DNA of 64,000 nt from assembly GCF_001428385.1 (NCBI RefSeq), contig NZ_LMSK01000003.1, positions 291,480-355,479 of the forward strand, read 5' to 3'. A program made the translations under genes and the position numbers. The number at the start of each line of letters is the position of its first letter. Within the stretch, counting starts at the first letter, position 1. The notes under the pieces were generated by a model, which was not told where the DNA came from, made no database searches, and saw nothing but the letters and a program-made list of their open reading frames with translations. Below are positions 23,921-34,251 of the stretch, piece by piece. The stretch comes from Rhodanobacter sp. Soil772 (lineage in GTDB: Bacteria > Pseudomonadota > Gammaproteobacteria > Xanthomonadales > Rhodanobacteraceae).

Positions 23921-26572
23921 GGCCTTGTCGCCCGCCTTGTGCGCGATCCATGCGCCGGTCACCGCCGAGACGTACGGGATCGACTGCGCGGCGAGGATGA
24001 ACATCCACAAGGTGCCTTCGATGTAGCGCGTGCCGTAGCCTTCGGCCATGCCGACGATGCACAGCATCAGCGCCAGCGCCATCAGCAGCTCCTCGCGCAC
24101 CGGCGCGAACGCGGCGAAGTTGCTGCCGCCCAGGCGCCGGCTCTTGGCGGTGACCACGAACGAGGTTTTCTCGCGGGTCAGCCCGTGCAGGATGCCGCGC
24201 GCGATCGCGTGCGACAGGCCCATGCTGGCCAGCGAGGCCATCAAGGTGTCGTACCAGCTGCACGGCACGCGGGCGCGGTACAGCACGATGCCGAAGATCG
24301 CCTTGGCGAAGAAGAAGCCGATCACCGGGATCAGGAACAGCTGCATCGGCAGGCTGAAGTACTGCGGGAAGGCGACCATGCCGGCGGTCCAGAACAGCGC
24401 CATCAGGGTGAACACCAGGTGCAGCGCATCGGCGAACCAGCTGAACCAGCCGGTGAGGAAGTGGAAGCGCTGGCCGGCCGACAGCGGCCCCTTCTTCGTC
24501 ATCCAGCTCCAGCGGCCCTTGAGGATCTGCATCGCGCCGAACGCCCAGCGGTAGCGCTGGCTCTTGTACGCCTTGAAGTCGGCCGGGGTCAGGCCCTTAC
24601 CCATCAGTTCGTCGACGTAGACCAGCTCGTAGCCGGCGTGCATCAGGCGCAGGCCCAGCTCGGCGTCCTCGCAGATGGTCCACTCGGACCAGCCGCCGGT
24701 GCCTTCCAGCGCGCTGCGCCGGACCATTGTCATGGTGCCGTGCTGGATGATCGCGTTGCGCTCGTTGCGATGGTGCATGCCGATGCGGAAGAAGCCGTCG
24801 TATTCCCACGCGGTCATCCGGCGGAACGTGTTGTGCGCGAACTCGCGGTGCGCCTGCGGGCACTGCACCACCGCCACCTTCGCGTCATGGAAGTAACCGG
24901 TCAGCGTGGCCAGCCAGTCGGCACGCACTTCGTAGTCGGCGTCGATCACCGCCACCACGTCGGCCCGCGGGTCGGTTTCCTTCAAACCGAAGTTCAGCGC
25001 GCCGGCCTTGTAGCCGGGCCACGGTGCCAGGTGGAAGAAGCGGAAGCGCTTGCCCAGTTTTTCGCAGTACGCCTGCACCGGTTGCCACACCGCCGGGTCC
25101 TTGGTGTTGTTGTCGATCACCAGCACTTCGAAGTTGGCGTAGTCGAGTGCCGCCAGCGAATCGAGCGTGATGATCACCATCTCCGGCGGCTCGTTGTAGC
25201 AGGCCAGGTGGATCGACACGAACGGCTGCTTCTCGGGCGGATCGGGTTTCAGCATGCCGGCATGGCGCATCCACTCGCGCCGCCACAGCACCTCGGTGAA
25301 CTCGAAGCCGTTGATCAGCAGGATCGCCAGGATCGCGATCTGCGCCGGGAACAGCAGCGTGAGCATGGTCCAGTCGATCCAGCTCAGGTAGAAGTTGAAC
25401 GGCAGCGTGGCCGACCAGGTGATCAGCCCGCAGGCCAGCTGGATCAGCATGCAGAAGAACAGCCGCCCCATCAGCTTGAAGCGGCTGAAGCGGCGGGCGA
25501 AGAGGATCATCGGCAGCAGTGCCAGCAGGCTTGCTGCGATCGCCTTCCACGGCCACGCGGTGTCTTCGGTGACCGGGCCGGTCAGCGGGAACTTCATCTG
25601 GCGGTCGGCGTTGAACATGCCCCAGTACGCGCCGGTGCGGCCCTCGCCCAGGTTTTCCTTCCACGGCTGATCGAACGCTTCGAGCAGGAAGTAATCGATG
25701 TGCTGAGCCTTGGCCGCGTTCATCCAGTCGCGGATGAAGATCGCCTCGTTGGAGACCGAGGGGTCGGCGTACTCGTGGCGGTCGCCGTTCGACGGCCAGC
25801 CGATCTCGCCGACCACGACGGGCTTGTCCGGATAGCGCTGGCGGATCTGCTGGTAGGCACCGAGCGCGGCGGGCACGGCGTCCTTGCGCGCGATGCCGTT
25901 CCAGAACGGAAACAAGTGGATGGTGACGAAATCCACGTGCTGAGCCAGTTCGGGATACTTCAGCCAGATGTAGTCCGGCTCGGCGATCGATACCGGCTGG
26001 TGCACGGCGGCGCGCACCCGATCCAGGTAAAGCATCATCTGCTCGGGCGGCAGATCGTTGCGGAACAGCACCTCGTTGCCCACGATGACGCGGGTGATCG
26101 TATCGGGGTAGGCGCGCGCCTTGGCGATCAGCAGCTCGATCTCGCGCTCGTTGTTGTCCAGGCGCTTGTCGATCTCGGCGCCGGCCATCACCTTCAGGCC
26201 TTCCTTCTGCGCCAGCCGGTACAGCTGCGGGTTCTGCTGCATCGTATAGGTGCGCACCCGGTCGGTGTACCGATGCAGCAGCTTCAGGTCGGCAGCGATG
26301 TCGTCGCTGCTGGGATAATCCTGCTTGAACGGGCTCTGGTAGCGCTGGAAGACCGACAGCGAGAAACCACCGATCTTGCCGTGCCAGTCGTCCGGGCCAT
26401 GCGGCAGGTTGCCGTACCACCACAGCCCGATGTTCATCGCGGCCACGATCAGGGCGAGCACGATCGCCGTGAGCAGCGGGTACCGGCTGTTGTGGTTTGC
26501 TGCGGTGGCGCTCAAAAAAATCCCCGGAGGAAGCCTGCGCAACAGGCGGTAAAGCCCGAGGAGCTTAACCAA
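23915..26572 (-). CDS. GH17-GT2 fusion, NdvB-like beta-glucan synthase
   Basis: An 885-residue membrane protein. After one membrane helix (about 30-52), residues 60-330 form a glycoside hydrolase family 17 domain with both glutamates: RVIVGNEVLFR (acid/base) and VVVGEIGWPSNG (nucleophile). Further helices lead to a processive family 2 glycosyltransferase (about 460-700) with VIDADYEVRADW, TICEDAELGL and QRYRWAFG, the D, DxD, TED and QxxRW signature of cellulose-synthase-like enzymes; several helices close the chain. This matches NdvB-type synthases of beta-1,3-linked (often cyclic) glucans in Pseudomonas and Bradyrhizobium, where GH17 acts as transglycosylase. It is divergent from a phosphoglycerol-transferase-like gene. 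Linkage and cyclisation are inferred. Confidence 0.85.
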   Translation of the reverse strand: MVKLLGLYRLLRRLPPGIFLSATAANHNSRYPLLTAIVLALIVAAMNIGLWWYGNLPHGPDDWHGKIGGFSLSVFQRYQSPFKQDYPSSDDIAADLKLLHRYTDRVRTYTMQQNPQLYRLAQKEGLKVMAGAEIDKRLDNNEREIELLIAKARAYPDTITRVIVGNEVLFRNDLPPEQMMLYLDRVRAAVHQPVSIAEPDYIWLKYPELAQHVDFVTIHLFPFWNGIARKDAVPAALGAYQQIRQRYPDKPVVVGEIGWPSNGDRHEYADPSVSNEAIFIRDWMNAAKAQHIDYFLLEAFDQPWKENLGEGRTGAYWGMFNADRQMKFPLTGPVTEDTAWPWKAIAASLLALLPMILFARRFSRFKLMGRLFFCMLIQLACGLITWSATLPFNFYLSWIDWTMLTLLFPAQIAILAILLINGFEFTEVLWRREWMRHAGMLKPDPPEKQPFVSIHLACYNEPPEMVIITLDSLAALDYANFEVLVIDNNTKDPAVWQPVQAYCEKLGKRFRFFHLAPWPGYKAGALNFGLKETDPRADVVAVIDADYEVRADWLATLTGYFHDAKVAVVQCPQAHREFAHNTFRRMTAWEYDGFFRIGMHHRNERNAIIQHGTMTMVRRSALEGTGGWSEWTICEDAELGLRLMHAGYELVYVDELMGKGLTPADFKAYKSQRYRWAFGAMQILKGRWSWMTKKGPLSAGQRFHFLTGWFSWFADALHLVFTLMALFWTAGMVAFPQYFSLPMQLFLIPVIGFFFAKAIFGIVLYRARVPCSWYDTLMASLASMGLSHAIARGILHGLTREKTSFVVTAKSRRLGGSNFAAFAPVREELLMALALMLCIVGMAEGYGTRYIEGTLWMFILAAQSIPYVSAVTGAWIAHKAGDKAG

Positions 26573-26811
26573 TCCATGGCATCGGGCTCAATAAAGATCG
26601 TCGGGCGCGGTCAGCGCAAGGTCAGCCGGGGCGGTAGTTTCGGGTGGGCAGGGCTCGCTGGCTGCGGTAGCGGGAGCGGCGAGCCGGGAGCCGATGGTGA
26701 CCCTCCGCCGGGCAGTCGGCAGGTCTTTTGGGCTAGAGTCGTGCCGGTTGCCCGCGCCGAATCGACGGCGTCGCGGCGACCGCTCGGTCTCGGGGGCCAG
26801 GCGTTTCCTGT

Positions 26812-28794
26812 TTGGGGTCACTTTTGCGACAGCTTACCTGGCGGTTCCTGCTACTCACCTTCGTTTTTCTCACCTTGAGCCGGTTTGGTCTTTGCCTGTG
26901 GCTGTGGCCGCGGGTGCAGCCGACGGACGGTCTGTGGCCGGTCCTTTTCGGCGGCTGGCGCATCGACCTGTGCCTGCTGGCGATGGTCTGCGCATGGCCG
27001 GCCCTGCTGTCGCCGTGGCTGGGTCACCGGCGTTGGCCCACGCGCATCGCGGCTTGGTGGTATCGGTTGTGGTGGCTGCTGTTCGTGCTGCTGGAGGTGT
27101 CGACGCCGCAGTTCATCCTCGAATACGACACCCGCCCGAACCGCCTGTACGTCGAGTACCTCAACAGTCCGCATGAGGTGTCGGCGATGCTGTGGCACGG
27201 CTACAAGGGCGTGCTGCTGGTCGGGCTGGTCGCGCTGGCGCTGCTGGGCTGGCTCGGTTTCCGGCTGCTGCGCACTCACCTGGTCGATGCGCGGATGAAG
27301 TTCCGGCTGCGACCGCTGGTGACGGCGGCGGCGTTCGTGGTGCTGTTTCTGGCTGCGCGCGGCACGCTCGACCATCGGCCGCTGAACGCTTCGGTGGTGG
27401 CGTTCAGCGACGACAGCATGGTGAATTCGCTGCCGCTGAACTCGCTCTACAACGTGATCAACGCGATCCGCGGCATGAGCAACGAGCGTTCGGCAGCGAC
27501 GGTCTACGGCCCGATGCCGGAGCCGGAGATGCAGCGCCTCGTGCGCCAGGCGGCCGGCCTGGACGGGCCGATGCTGGACCCGCAACACCCCAGCATGCAT
27601 CGCCAGCAGGCCGCGGCGAAACCGGCAAAACCGCTGAACCTGGTGATCATCCTGGAGGAGAGCCTGGGTGCGCAGTACATCGGCACGCTGGGCGGGGACA
27701 AGCTTTCGCCGCAGTTCGATGCGCTGGCGAAAGAGGGCTGGCTGCTGGCGCGGGCCTATGCCACCGGCACGCGCTCGGTGCGCGGACTGGAGGCGGTCAA
27801 TACCGGCTTTCTGCCGACCCCGGCCGAGGCGGTGCTGAAATTGCCGCGCAGCCAGCACGGCTTCTTTACCCTGGCCGGCCTGCTGGGCGAATTCGGTTAT
27901 CGCTCGCGCTTCATCTACGGCGGCGAGGCGCACTTCGACAACATGAAGTCGTTCTTCCTCGGCAATGGCTTCGACGAGGTGGTCGATCAGCCGAAGTTCG
28001 AGGTGAAGCCGACCTTCGTCGGCTCGTGGGGTGCTTCCGACGAGGACATGTTCAACGAACTGCACCATCGGCTGATGCAGGATGGCGACAAGCGCCAGTT
28101 CACGCTGGCCTTCAGCGTGTCCAACCACACGCCGTGGGAATATCCCGCCGGGCGCATCCAGGCCAGCACGCCGGCGGCCAGCGTGCAGAACACCGCGCGT
28201 TACGCCGACTGGGCGATCGGCCAGTTCTTCGCCCGCGCGAAGCAGTCGCCGTACTGGGATCACACCGTATTCCTGATCGTGGCCGACCACGATTCGCGCG
28301 TGTTCGGCGCCAGCCTGGTGCCGGTGCGGCACTTCCATATTCCGGCGCTGATCCTCGGTGCCGGCGTGCCGGTGCAGCGGGACGAACACATCGTCAGCCA
28401 GATCGATCTGGCGCCGACGCTGCTGTCGCTGATCGGCATCAGCAGCGTGCACCCGATGCTGGGCGCCGACCTCACCGTGCACTATCCCGACCGCGCCATC
28501 ATGCAGTACGGCGATAACTACGGTTATCTCCAGCGCGACCAGTTGCTGGTGCTGCAGCCGGGACAGCCGGCCGAGCAGTTCCACTACCAGGCGGACGGCG
28601 AAACGCTCACGCCGGTGCCGGTGGATCCCGCCCTGGACCGGCTGGCGCTGGCCCATGCGCTGTGGTCGAGCTGGGCGTATTTCAACCAGCGCTACGTGCT
28701 GCCGCCCAAGGCCATGCAACCCGCGCCGGCGCCAGCCGCGAGCGTGTCCAGGCCGGTGGAACCGGTGCCATGTTGCGTGACGCGCCAGCTGTAA
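26812..28794 (+). CDS. LTA-synthase/OpgB-like phosphoglycerol transferase family membrane protein
   Basis: A 660-residue protein with five N-terminal membrane helices (to about residue 190) and a periplasmic alkaline-phosphatase/sulfatase-fold domain (about 270-600). Metal and nucleophile motifs are intact: IILEESLGAQ with the metal-binding glutamate, ATGTRSVRGLEA with the nucleophile threonine, and IVADHDSRV. Relatives move phosphoglycerol onto lipoteichoic acid or, in Gram-negatives, onto periplasmic glucans (OpgB type); sugar phosphatases or phosphoethanolamine transferases are alternatives. It is divergent from the GH17-GT2 glucan synthase, which favours glucan decoration. The start is a TTG, at 26812 or more likely 26824, where GGGG is well spaced; no ATG is available before the first helix. 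The 239 bases between the two genes show only a possible TAGAGT -10 box near 26735. Confidence 0.82.
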   Translation: MGSLLRQLTWRFLLLTFVFLTLSRFGLCLWLWPRVQPTDGLWPVLFGGWRIDLCLLAMVCAWPALLSPWLGHRRWPTRIAAWWYRLWWLLFVLLEVSTPQFILEYDTRPNRLYVEYLNSPHEVSAMLWHGYKGVLLVGLVALALLGWLGFRLLRTHLVDARMKFRLRPLVTAAAFVVLFLAARGTLDHRPLNASVVAFSDDSMVNSLPLNSLYNVINAIRGMSNERSAATVYGPMPEPEMQRLVRQAAGLDGPMLDPQHPSMHRQQAAAKPAKPLNLVIILEESLGAQYIGTLGGDKLSPQFDALAKEGWLLARAYATGTRSVRGLEAVNTGFLPTPAEAVLKLPRSQHGFFTLAGLLGEFGYRSRFIYGGEAHFDNMKSFFLGNGFDEVVDQPKFEVKPTFVGSWGASDEDMFNELHHRLMQDGDKRQFTLAFSVSNHTPWEYPAGRIQASTPAASVQNTARYADWAIGQFFARAKQSPYWDHTVFLIVADHDSRVFGASLVPVRHFHIPALILGAGVPVQRDEHIVSQIDLAPTLLSLIGISSVHPMLGADLTVHYPDRAIMQYGDNYGYLQRDQLLVLQPGQPAEQFHYQADGETLTPVPVDPALDRLALAHALWSSWAYFNQRYVLPPKAMQPAPAPAASVSRPVEPVPCCVTRQL

Positions 28795-28800
28795 ACGAAG

Positions 28801-28823
28801 AAACCCGGCGCGATGCCGGGTTT
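28801..28823. terminator. Bidirectional terminator-like hairpin
   Basis: AAACCCGGC (28801-28809) pairs exactly with GCCGGGTTT (28815-28823) around GCGAT. It lies between the convergent ends of the phosphoglycerol transferase gene and dps; the A/T ends of the stem supply short T-runs on both strands. Confidence 0.75.
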
Positions 28824-28846
28824 CCTCATGGTGTTGCCGGCGGCGC

Positions 28847-29314
28847 TCAACGCAGCAGCGAGCGCAGCATCCACGCCGTCTTCTCGTGCTCCTTCAGGCG
28901 TCCGGTGACCATGTCGGCGGTGCCGTCGTCGCCGGCGGCATTGGCGGCCTTGAGCACGTCGCGGGCGGTAGCGGCGGCGACTTCGTGGCCTTCGACCAGC
29001 TGACCCACCATCTCCTTCCATTCCGGCACGCCGGACTCTTCCTTGATCGAGCTGAGCTTGGCGAACTGGCTGTAGGAGCCGGGGGCGAACACGTCCAGCG
29101 TGCGGATGCGCTCGGCGACCTCGTCGGCGGCCAGCCACAGTTCGTTGTACTGGGTCTCGAACATGATGTGCAGGCTGTTGAACTGCGGGCCGGTGACGTT
29201 CCAGTGGAAGCTGTGGGTTTTCAGGTACAGCGAATAGGTGTCGGCCAGCAGCTTGGACAGATGCTTGGCGACCTGCTCGCGATCTTTTTTGGCGATACCG
29301 ATGGAAATGGCCAT
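28847..29314 (-). CDS. dps: Dps-family DNA-binding/ferritin-like protein
   Basis: A 155-residue Dps protein, which assembles into a 12-subunit shell, oxidises iron with hydrogen peroxide and protects DNA in starvation or oxidative stress. The ferroxidase region is typical: [20 protein letters not shown] with histidines, then aspartate and glutamate ligands in the partner subunit. The short lysine-bearing N-terminus ([14 protein letters not shown]) could contact DNA. AAGGAG stands 7 bases before ATG 29314. A long open frame that extends this reading far upstream (to 31270) is only the shadow of hrpA on the other strand. Confidence 0.95.
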   Translation of the reverse strand: MAISIGIAKKDREQVAKHLSKLLADTYSLYLKTHSFHWNVTGPQFNSLHIMFETQYNELWLAADEVAERIRTLDVFAPGSYSQFAKLSSIKEESGVPEWKEMVGQLVEGHEVAAATARDVLKAANAAGDDGTADMVTGRLKEHEKTAWMLRSLLR

Positions 29315-29458
29315 GTGCTGCTCCTTCCTGTGATGGGTTGACGGCGTGGGCAAACAGTAGCGGGTCGGTCGGTGACGGTGAAATGAATCCTTCCGATGCG
29401 GCCGATAGCCGGGGGCTATCAAGTCGGCGGGTCGCCAGCGGCTATCATGTGCGGTCCG

Positions 29459-32400
29459 ATGAACGATGCTCACCCGCCCGCTACCGATCCCGCCGCCGAT
29501 CCCGGCCTGCGCAAGCTGCGCCGGCAACTGGATGCGGTGTCCAGCCGCGACTTCGGTCGCCTGCTGGGTCGCTGGCGTGCGTTGTCGCGCCGGCCGGACG
29601 AGAACAAGTTGGGGGCGCTGGTCGCGGATATCGAGCGCTCCGCGGCCAAACGCCGCGCCCGGGTGGCTGCCAAGCCGCCGATCCGGCTGGACGAGTCGCT
29701 GCCGATCAGCGCGCGCGGCGAAGACATCGTCAAGCTGATCCGCGAACACCAGGTGGTGGTGATCGCCGGCGAGACCGGCTCGGGCAAGACCACCCAGCTG
29801 CCGAAACTGTGCCTGGCCGCCGGCCGCGGCGAGGCCGGCATGATCGGCTGCACCCAGCCGCGCCGGCTGGCCGCGCGCTCGGTGGCGCGCCGCGTGGCCG
29901 AGGAACTGGGCACGCCGCTGGGCGAGATCGTGGGTTTCCAGGTGCGCTTCAACGATCAGGTGTCCGAGCGCAGCCTGATCAAGTTCATGACCGACGGCAT
30001 CCTGCTGGCCGAGACCCAGGGCGACCCGTGGCTCTCCGCGTACGACACCATCATCATCGACGAGGCGCACGAGCGCAGCCTCAACATCGACTTCCTGCTC
30101 GGCTACCTCAAGCGGCTGGCGCTGAAGCGGCCGGAGCTGAAGATCATCGTCACTTCGGCGACGATCGACACGGCACGCTTTGCCGAGCACTTCGACGGCG
30201 CGCCGGTGGTCGAGGTGGAGGGGCGCGCATATCCGGTGGAGCTGCGCTGGCGTTCGCTGGACGAGATCGCCGCGCGGCAGGGGCGTGGCAAGGACATGCA
30301 GCAGGGCAGCGCCGAACACATCGCCGCCGTGCTCGACGAGATCACCCACGACGACCCGCGCGGCGACGTGCTGGTATTCCTGCCCGGCGAGCGCGAGATC
30401 CGCGACGCGCACCAGTTGCTGTCGCGTCGGCAGTACCGCGAGACCGAGATCATGCCGCTGTACGCGCGGCTTTCCGCCGGCGACCAGGACCGCGTGTTCA
30501 AGCCCGGCGTGAAGCGCCGCGTGGTGCTGGCCACCAACGTGGCCGAGACCTCGCTCACCGTGCCGCGCATCCGCTACGTGGTCGACACCGGCACCGCGCG
30601 GGTGAAGCGCTACAGCCAGCGCAGCCAGCTCGAGCGGCTGCACGTGGAACCGGTCTCGCAGGCCGCCGCCGACCAGCGCAAGGGACGCTGCGGCCGTGTG
30701 GGGCCGGGCGTCTGCTATCGGCTGTACGACGAGGCCGACTTCGCCGGCCGCGCCGCGTTCACCGATCCGGAACTGCTGCGCTCGTCGCTGGCCAACGTGA
30801 TCCTGCGCATGCTGGCGCTGCAGCTGGGCGAGGTGGACGAGTTCCCGTTCCTGGAGGCGCCCGACCCGCGCGTGGTCGCCGACGGCTTCCGCCGGCTCAC
30901 CGAAATTTCCGCGATCGACGACGCGCGCAAGCTCACGCCGATCGGCCGCACCCTGGCGCGGTTGCCGATCGACGTGCAACTGGCACGCATGCTGGTGGAA
31001 GGCGAGAAGCTGCACAGCCTGCGCGAACTGCTCACCATCGTGTCCTTCCTCAGTATCCAGGATCCGCGCGAGCGCCCGGGCGATGCGCGCCAGCAGGCCG
31101 ACGCCGCGCACGCCGTGTTCGCCGACCCGAAGTCCGACTTCGTCGGCGTGCTGAACCTGTGGCGCGCCTATCACGACGCGCACGAGGAACTGACCCAGTC
31201 GAAGCTGCGCGACTGGTGCTCGCGGCATTTCCTCAGCTTCATGCGCATGCGCGAATGGCGCGAGCTGCATCGGCAGTTGCTGCTGGTGGTGCAGGAGCTT
31301 GGTTGGAAGCTGGATATTTCATCTCCCGTGGGGGACGAAGTGCGGAATGCAGGATCTGCTCCTCCCCCTGCTCGCAGGGGGAGGCTGGGAGGGGGTGAAG
31401 CTTTTCGCTCTGTTGCACAAAGTCAAAAGCGAACCCCACCCCAGCCCTCCCCTGCAAGCAGGGGAGGGAGTCAGGACGATGACACTGCTGCGCGTCTCTA
31501 CGAATCCGTGCATCGCGCCTTGCTCTCCGGCCTGCCCACCCAGGTCGGCCGCAAGGACGAGAAGGGCGTCTACCAGAGCACGCGCGAACGCAAGTTCCAG
31601 GTATTTCCCGGTTCGGCCTTGTCCAAGGCGCCGCCGAACTGGCTGTTTTCCGCGCAGATCCTCGACGTGGGCGGGCGCGTGTGGGGCATGGCGAATGCGC
31701 GCGTGGAACCGCTGTGGATCGAGCAGCAGGCGGCGCACCTGCTGCGCACGAGTTGCCGCGACGCGCATTGGTCGAAGAAACGCGGCTGCGTGGTGGCGTA
31801 CGAACAGGTCAGCCTGTTCGGCCTGGTGCTGGTGGAGAAGCGGCCGGTCACGTTCCAGCCACAGGATCCCGCGTTGGCCCACGCGATCTTCCTGCGCGAG
31901 GCGCTGGTGCGCGGAGACATCGACAGCCGCGTCGATTTCGTGCGCGCTAACCAGCTCGTGCTGGAGGAGGCGCTCGGTATCGAGGCGAAGCAGCGTCGCG
32001 AAGGCCTGATCCGCCATGAGGACGATCTGGTCGCCTTCTTCGAAGGCAAACTGCCCGAGGAGATCGCCAGCAGCCGCGCGCTGGATGCGTGGTACCGCAA
32101 GGCGCGCCCGGCCGAGCAGGCCGCGCTGCGCTGGTCGCTGGACGATGTGCTGGTCGGCGGTGCGGGGCTGGACGCGAAGGCGTTTCCCGCTGCACTCGAA
32201 ATCCCACCGCAAAGGTACAAGCTCGAATACCGCTTCGTCCCCGGCGACGAAGCCGATGGCGTCACCCTGCACCTGCCGCTGGCGATGTTGAATGCGCTGC
32301 CGCCCGCCCGCTGCGAATGGCTGGTGCCGGGCCTGCTCGCCGACAAGGTGGCCGAACTGATCCGCGGCCTGCCGAAGGCGCTGCGGCGCAACTTCGTGCC

Positions 32401-33520
32401 GGCGCCGGATTTTGCGCGCGCCTTCGTCGAGGCCGAGTCGCCGCGCGACGAACCGCTGGCGAAAGCTTTGGCCACGTTCCTGAAACGCGCCACTGGCGTC
32501 GACCTTGCCGCGAGCGAATTCACCGCTGTCGAACTGCCACCGCACTTGCTGATGCGCTATCGCCTGCACGACGAGCGCGGCAAGACGCTGGCCAGCAGCC
32601 GCGACCTGGCTGCGCTGCGCGGTCAATGGGAAGGCCAGGCGCGCGAGGCGTTCTCGCGCAAGACCGACATCGAGCTGACCCGCGAGGACGTGGCCAGCTG
32701 GGATTTCGAGGAGATCCCGGCGCAGGTGCGTTCCGACGGTGGCCTCACCGCGTTCCCGGCGCTGGTCGACCTGGGCGAGACGGTGGCGCTGCGCGTGTTC
32801 GAGCGCAGCGACGAGGCGCGCGCGGCACATCGGCAAGGCGTGGTGCGGCTGCTGCGCAATGCGCTGGCCAGCGACGCCAAACAGGCGCGTCGGCGGCTGC
32901 CGCTCGGCAACGCGCTGGCCTTGCAGTACGCGCCGCTTGGCGGCGTGGACGGGCTGCGCGAGGACCTGCTCGAAGGCGGCTTCGGCGACCTGCTCGAACA
33001 ACATGAGCTGGACGTGCGCACTGCCGCTGCGTTCGAGAAGCTGCGCACACAGTTTTCGCGCGAGCTGTTCGGCGCCGGTGTCGAACGGCTGGAACTGGCC
33101 GAACCCGTGATCGAAGCGCAGGCCGAACTGAAGCCGTGGCTGCAGCCGCCGCTGCTGGGCTTCGCCCGCGCCAGCTACGACGACCTGCGCGAACAGTTCG
33201 ACGCGCTGCTGACGCCGGGCTTCCTGCGCGAGCTGCCGGCGGCGCGGCTGGCGCATTACCCGCGCTATCTGAAGGCGATGCGCCTGCGCGGCGAGCGGTT
33301 GCGGCAGGACCCGGCGAAGGACCAGCAGCGCATGCTGCAAGTGATGCCGTATTGGCGCGCGTACCTGCAGCAGCGCGCCGCCGGTGCCGATGCGGCGGAC
33401 CTGGCCGAGCTGCGCTGGTTGATCGAGGAATGGCGCGTATCGCTGTTCGCGCAGGAACTGAAGACCGCCGAACCGGTCTCGGCGAAGCGGCTGGCGAAAG
33501 CGCTGGCGGCGCTGGGCTGA
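29459..33520 (+). CDS. hrpA: ATP-dependent RNA helicase HrpA
   Basis: A 1353-residue DEAH-box helicase. Motifs in order: Walker [13 protein letters not shown] (about residue 104), [16 protein letters not shown] in [17 protein letters not shown], and motif [14 protein letters not shown]; the long C-terminal DUF3418-type region is present. E. coli HrpA resolves stalled or collided ribosomes and processes some mRNAs. Between the helicase/OB-like part and [19 protein letters not shown] there are about 45 proline-, arginine- and glycine-rich residues encoded by a palindromic repeat (31359-31470); relatives go almost directly from one block to the next. The frame stays open through it. ATG 29459 is the first start in front of conserved-looking sequence; its ribosome binding site is poor. 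Confidence 0.95.
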   Translation: MNDAHPPATDPAADPGLRKLRRQLDAVSSRDFGRLLGRWRALSRRPDENKLGALVADIERSAAKRRARVAAKPPIRLDESLPISARGEDIVKLIREHQVVVIAGETGSGKTTQLPKLCLAAGRGEAGMIGCTQPRRLAARSVARRVAEELGTPLGEIVGFQVRFNDQVSERSLIKFMTDGILLAETQGDPWLSAYDTIIIDEAHERSLNIDFLLGYLKRLALKRPELKIIVTSATIDTARFAEHFDGAPVVEVEGRAYPVELRWRSLDEIAARQGRGKDMQQGSAEHIAAVLDEITHDDPRGDVLVFLPGEREIRDAHQLLSRRQYRETEIMPLYARLSAGDQDRVFKPGVKRRVVLATNVAETSLTVPRIRYVVDTGTARVKRYSQRSQLERLHVEPVSQAAADQRKGRCGRVGPGVCYRLYDEADFAGRAAFTDPELLRSSLANVILRMLALQLGEVDEFPFLEAPDPRVVADGFRRLTEISAIDDARKLTPIGRTLARLPIDVQLARMLVEGEKLHSLRELLTIVSFLSIQDPRERPGDARQQADAAHAVFADPKSDFVGVLNLWRAYHDAHEELTQSKLRDWCSRHFLSFMRMREWRELHRQLLLVVQELGWKLDISSPVGDEVRNAGSAPPPARRGRLGGGEAFRSVAQSQKRTPPQPSPASRGGSQDDDTAARLYESVHRALLSGLPTQVGRKDEKGVYQSTRERKFQVFPGSALSKAPPNWLFSAQILDVGGRVWGMANARVEPLWIEQQAAHLLRTSCRDAHWSKKRGCVVAYEQVSLFGLVLVEKRPVTFQPQDPALAHAIFLREALVRGDIDSRVDFVRANQLVLEEALGIEAKQRREGLIRHEDDLVAFFEGKLPEEIASSRALDAWYRKARPAEQAALRWSLDDVLVGGAGLDAKAFPAALEIPPQRYKLEYRFVPGDEADGVTLHLPLAMLNALPPARCEWLVPGLLADKVAELIRGLPKALRRNFVPAPDFARAFVEAESPRDEPLAKALATFLKRATGVDLAASEFTAVELPPHLLMRYRLHDERGKTLASSRDLAALRGQWEGQAREAFSRKTDIELTREDVASWDFEEIPAQVRSDGGLTAFPALVDLGETVALRVFERSDEARAAHRQGVVRLLRNALASDAKQARRRLPLGNALALQYAPLGGVDGLREDLLEGGFGDLLEQHELDVRTAAAFEKLRTQFSRELFGAGVERLELAEPVIEAQAELKPWLQPPLLGFARASYDDLREQFDALLTPGFLRELPAARLAHYPRYLKAMRLRGERLRQDPAKDQQRMLQVMPYWRAYLQQRAAGADAADLAELRWLIEEWRVSLFAQELKTAEPVSAKRLAKALAALG
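31359..31470. repeat. Palindromic element inserted in frame in hrpA
   Basis: Left arm 31361-31395 and right arm 31434-31468 are near-perfect inverted copies, each with its own small hairpin (CCTG-loop-CAGG); GAAGCTTTT (31398-31406) and AAAAGCGAAC (31425-31434) extend the pairing. It encodes low-complexity residues such as [13 protein letters not shown]. The left arm matches the repeat after fumarase (9174-9210), so it belongs to a dispersed family. Confidence 0.85.
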
Positions 33521-33529
33521 ACCTTCCGG

Positions 33530-34009
33530 TCAGCGCACGCGTTTGACGTGGGCAGAATCGTTGCAGCCGTCCACATACATCAGCCAGTTGCCGAGCATCG
33601 ACGGCTTGACCTTGGCCGCAGGGTTGTCCGAGCTCATGCACGAAGGCGTGTCCGTGCCGACCTGCTCCCACACCTGGCCGTTGTCCAGCGTGAACTGGCT
33701 GTGGCCATGCCAGCCGTCGAAATGGCCGGCGATATGCGCGTTGATCTTGCTGCGCTTTTGCGTCTCGGGATAGAACACCGGCTTGCCGCTGGCGTCGACC
33801 ATCTTGGTGACGGCCTTGCCGTGCTTGCGCAGCCAGTCGTCGAGGTTCTGCAGTTCCTGCGGCGACAGCTTGTCCAGCCCGGCCGCCTTGAATTCGGTGC
33901 TGCTCATGCGCTGCTGCAGGTCGTCGGCCTGCTGTGCCTGCACGGACAGGCAGCACAGCGGCAGCGCCAGCAGCAACGACCGGATCAGGTGACGCGGACG
34001 GATCGGCAT
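33530..34009 (-). CDS. Secreted hypothetical protein
   Basis: A 159-residue exported protein. The signal peptide runs from MPIRPRHLIRS through a leucine-rich core to cleavage near SVQAQQ. The mature part has LSPQELQNLDDWLRKHG, a helix pair seen in some small secreted proteins of this group, and a C-terminal domain with two cysteines (PSCMSS and DGCNDS), a likely disulfide. No characterised family is recognised. AGGA 8 bases upstream supports ATG 34009; the open frame continues 68 codons upstream but is not protein-like. It converges on hrpA, with 9 bases between the stops. Confidence 0.75.
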   Translation of the reverse strand: MPIRPRHLIRSLLLALPLCCLSVQAQQADDLQQRMSSTEFKAAGLDKLSPQELQNLDDWLRKHGKAVTKMVDASGKPVFYPETQKRSKINAHIAGHFDGWHGHSQFTLDNGQVWEQVGTDTPSCMSSDNPAAKVKPSMLGNWLMYVDGCNDSAHVKRVR

Positions 34010-34251
34010 GGGTGCATCCTTCAGGCAGGGAAACGGGCGGGACGATTCTGCGCGATAAACCGCTCCCCGGCCAGACACCGCGGTGGCCGTGGCCGCTGGT
34101 TCATGATGCGAATCCGTGAGGCGGCATGCCGCGGGCGAACGCCGATTCTGCGCGGTAAGCTGGTCGTGCGCCAGGCGTTGGCGGAACGTGCCAACCGGTG
34201 ACGGCGGATGCAATGCGTGCCGTAGCGCCGGCCGACGAGGAAGATCGCTTC

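Noticed and set aside
28847..31270. 807-codon open frame on the minus strand running through dps and hrpA
   Set aside because: Only the last 155 codons (dps) look like protein. The rest is histidine- and arginine-rich shadow of hrpA caused by high GC at third positions.
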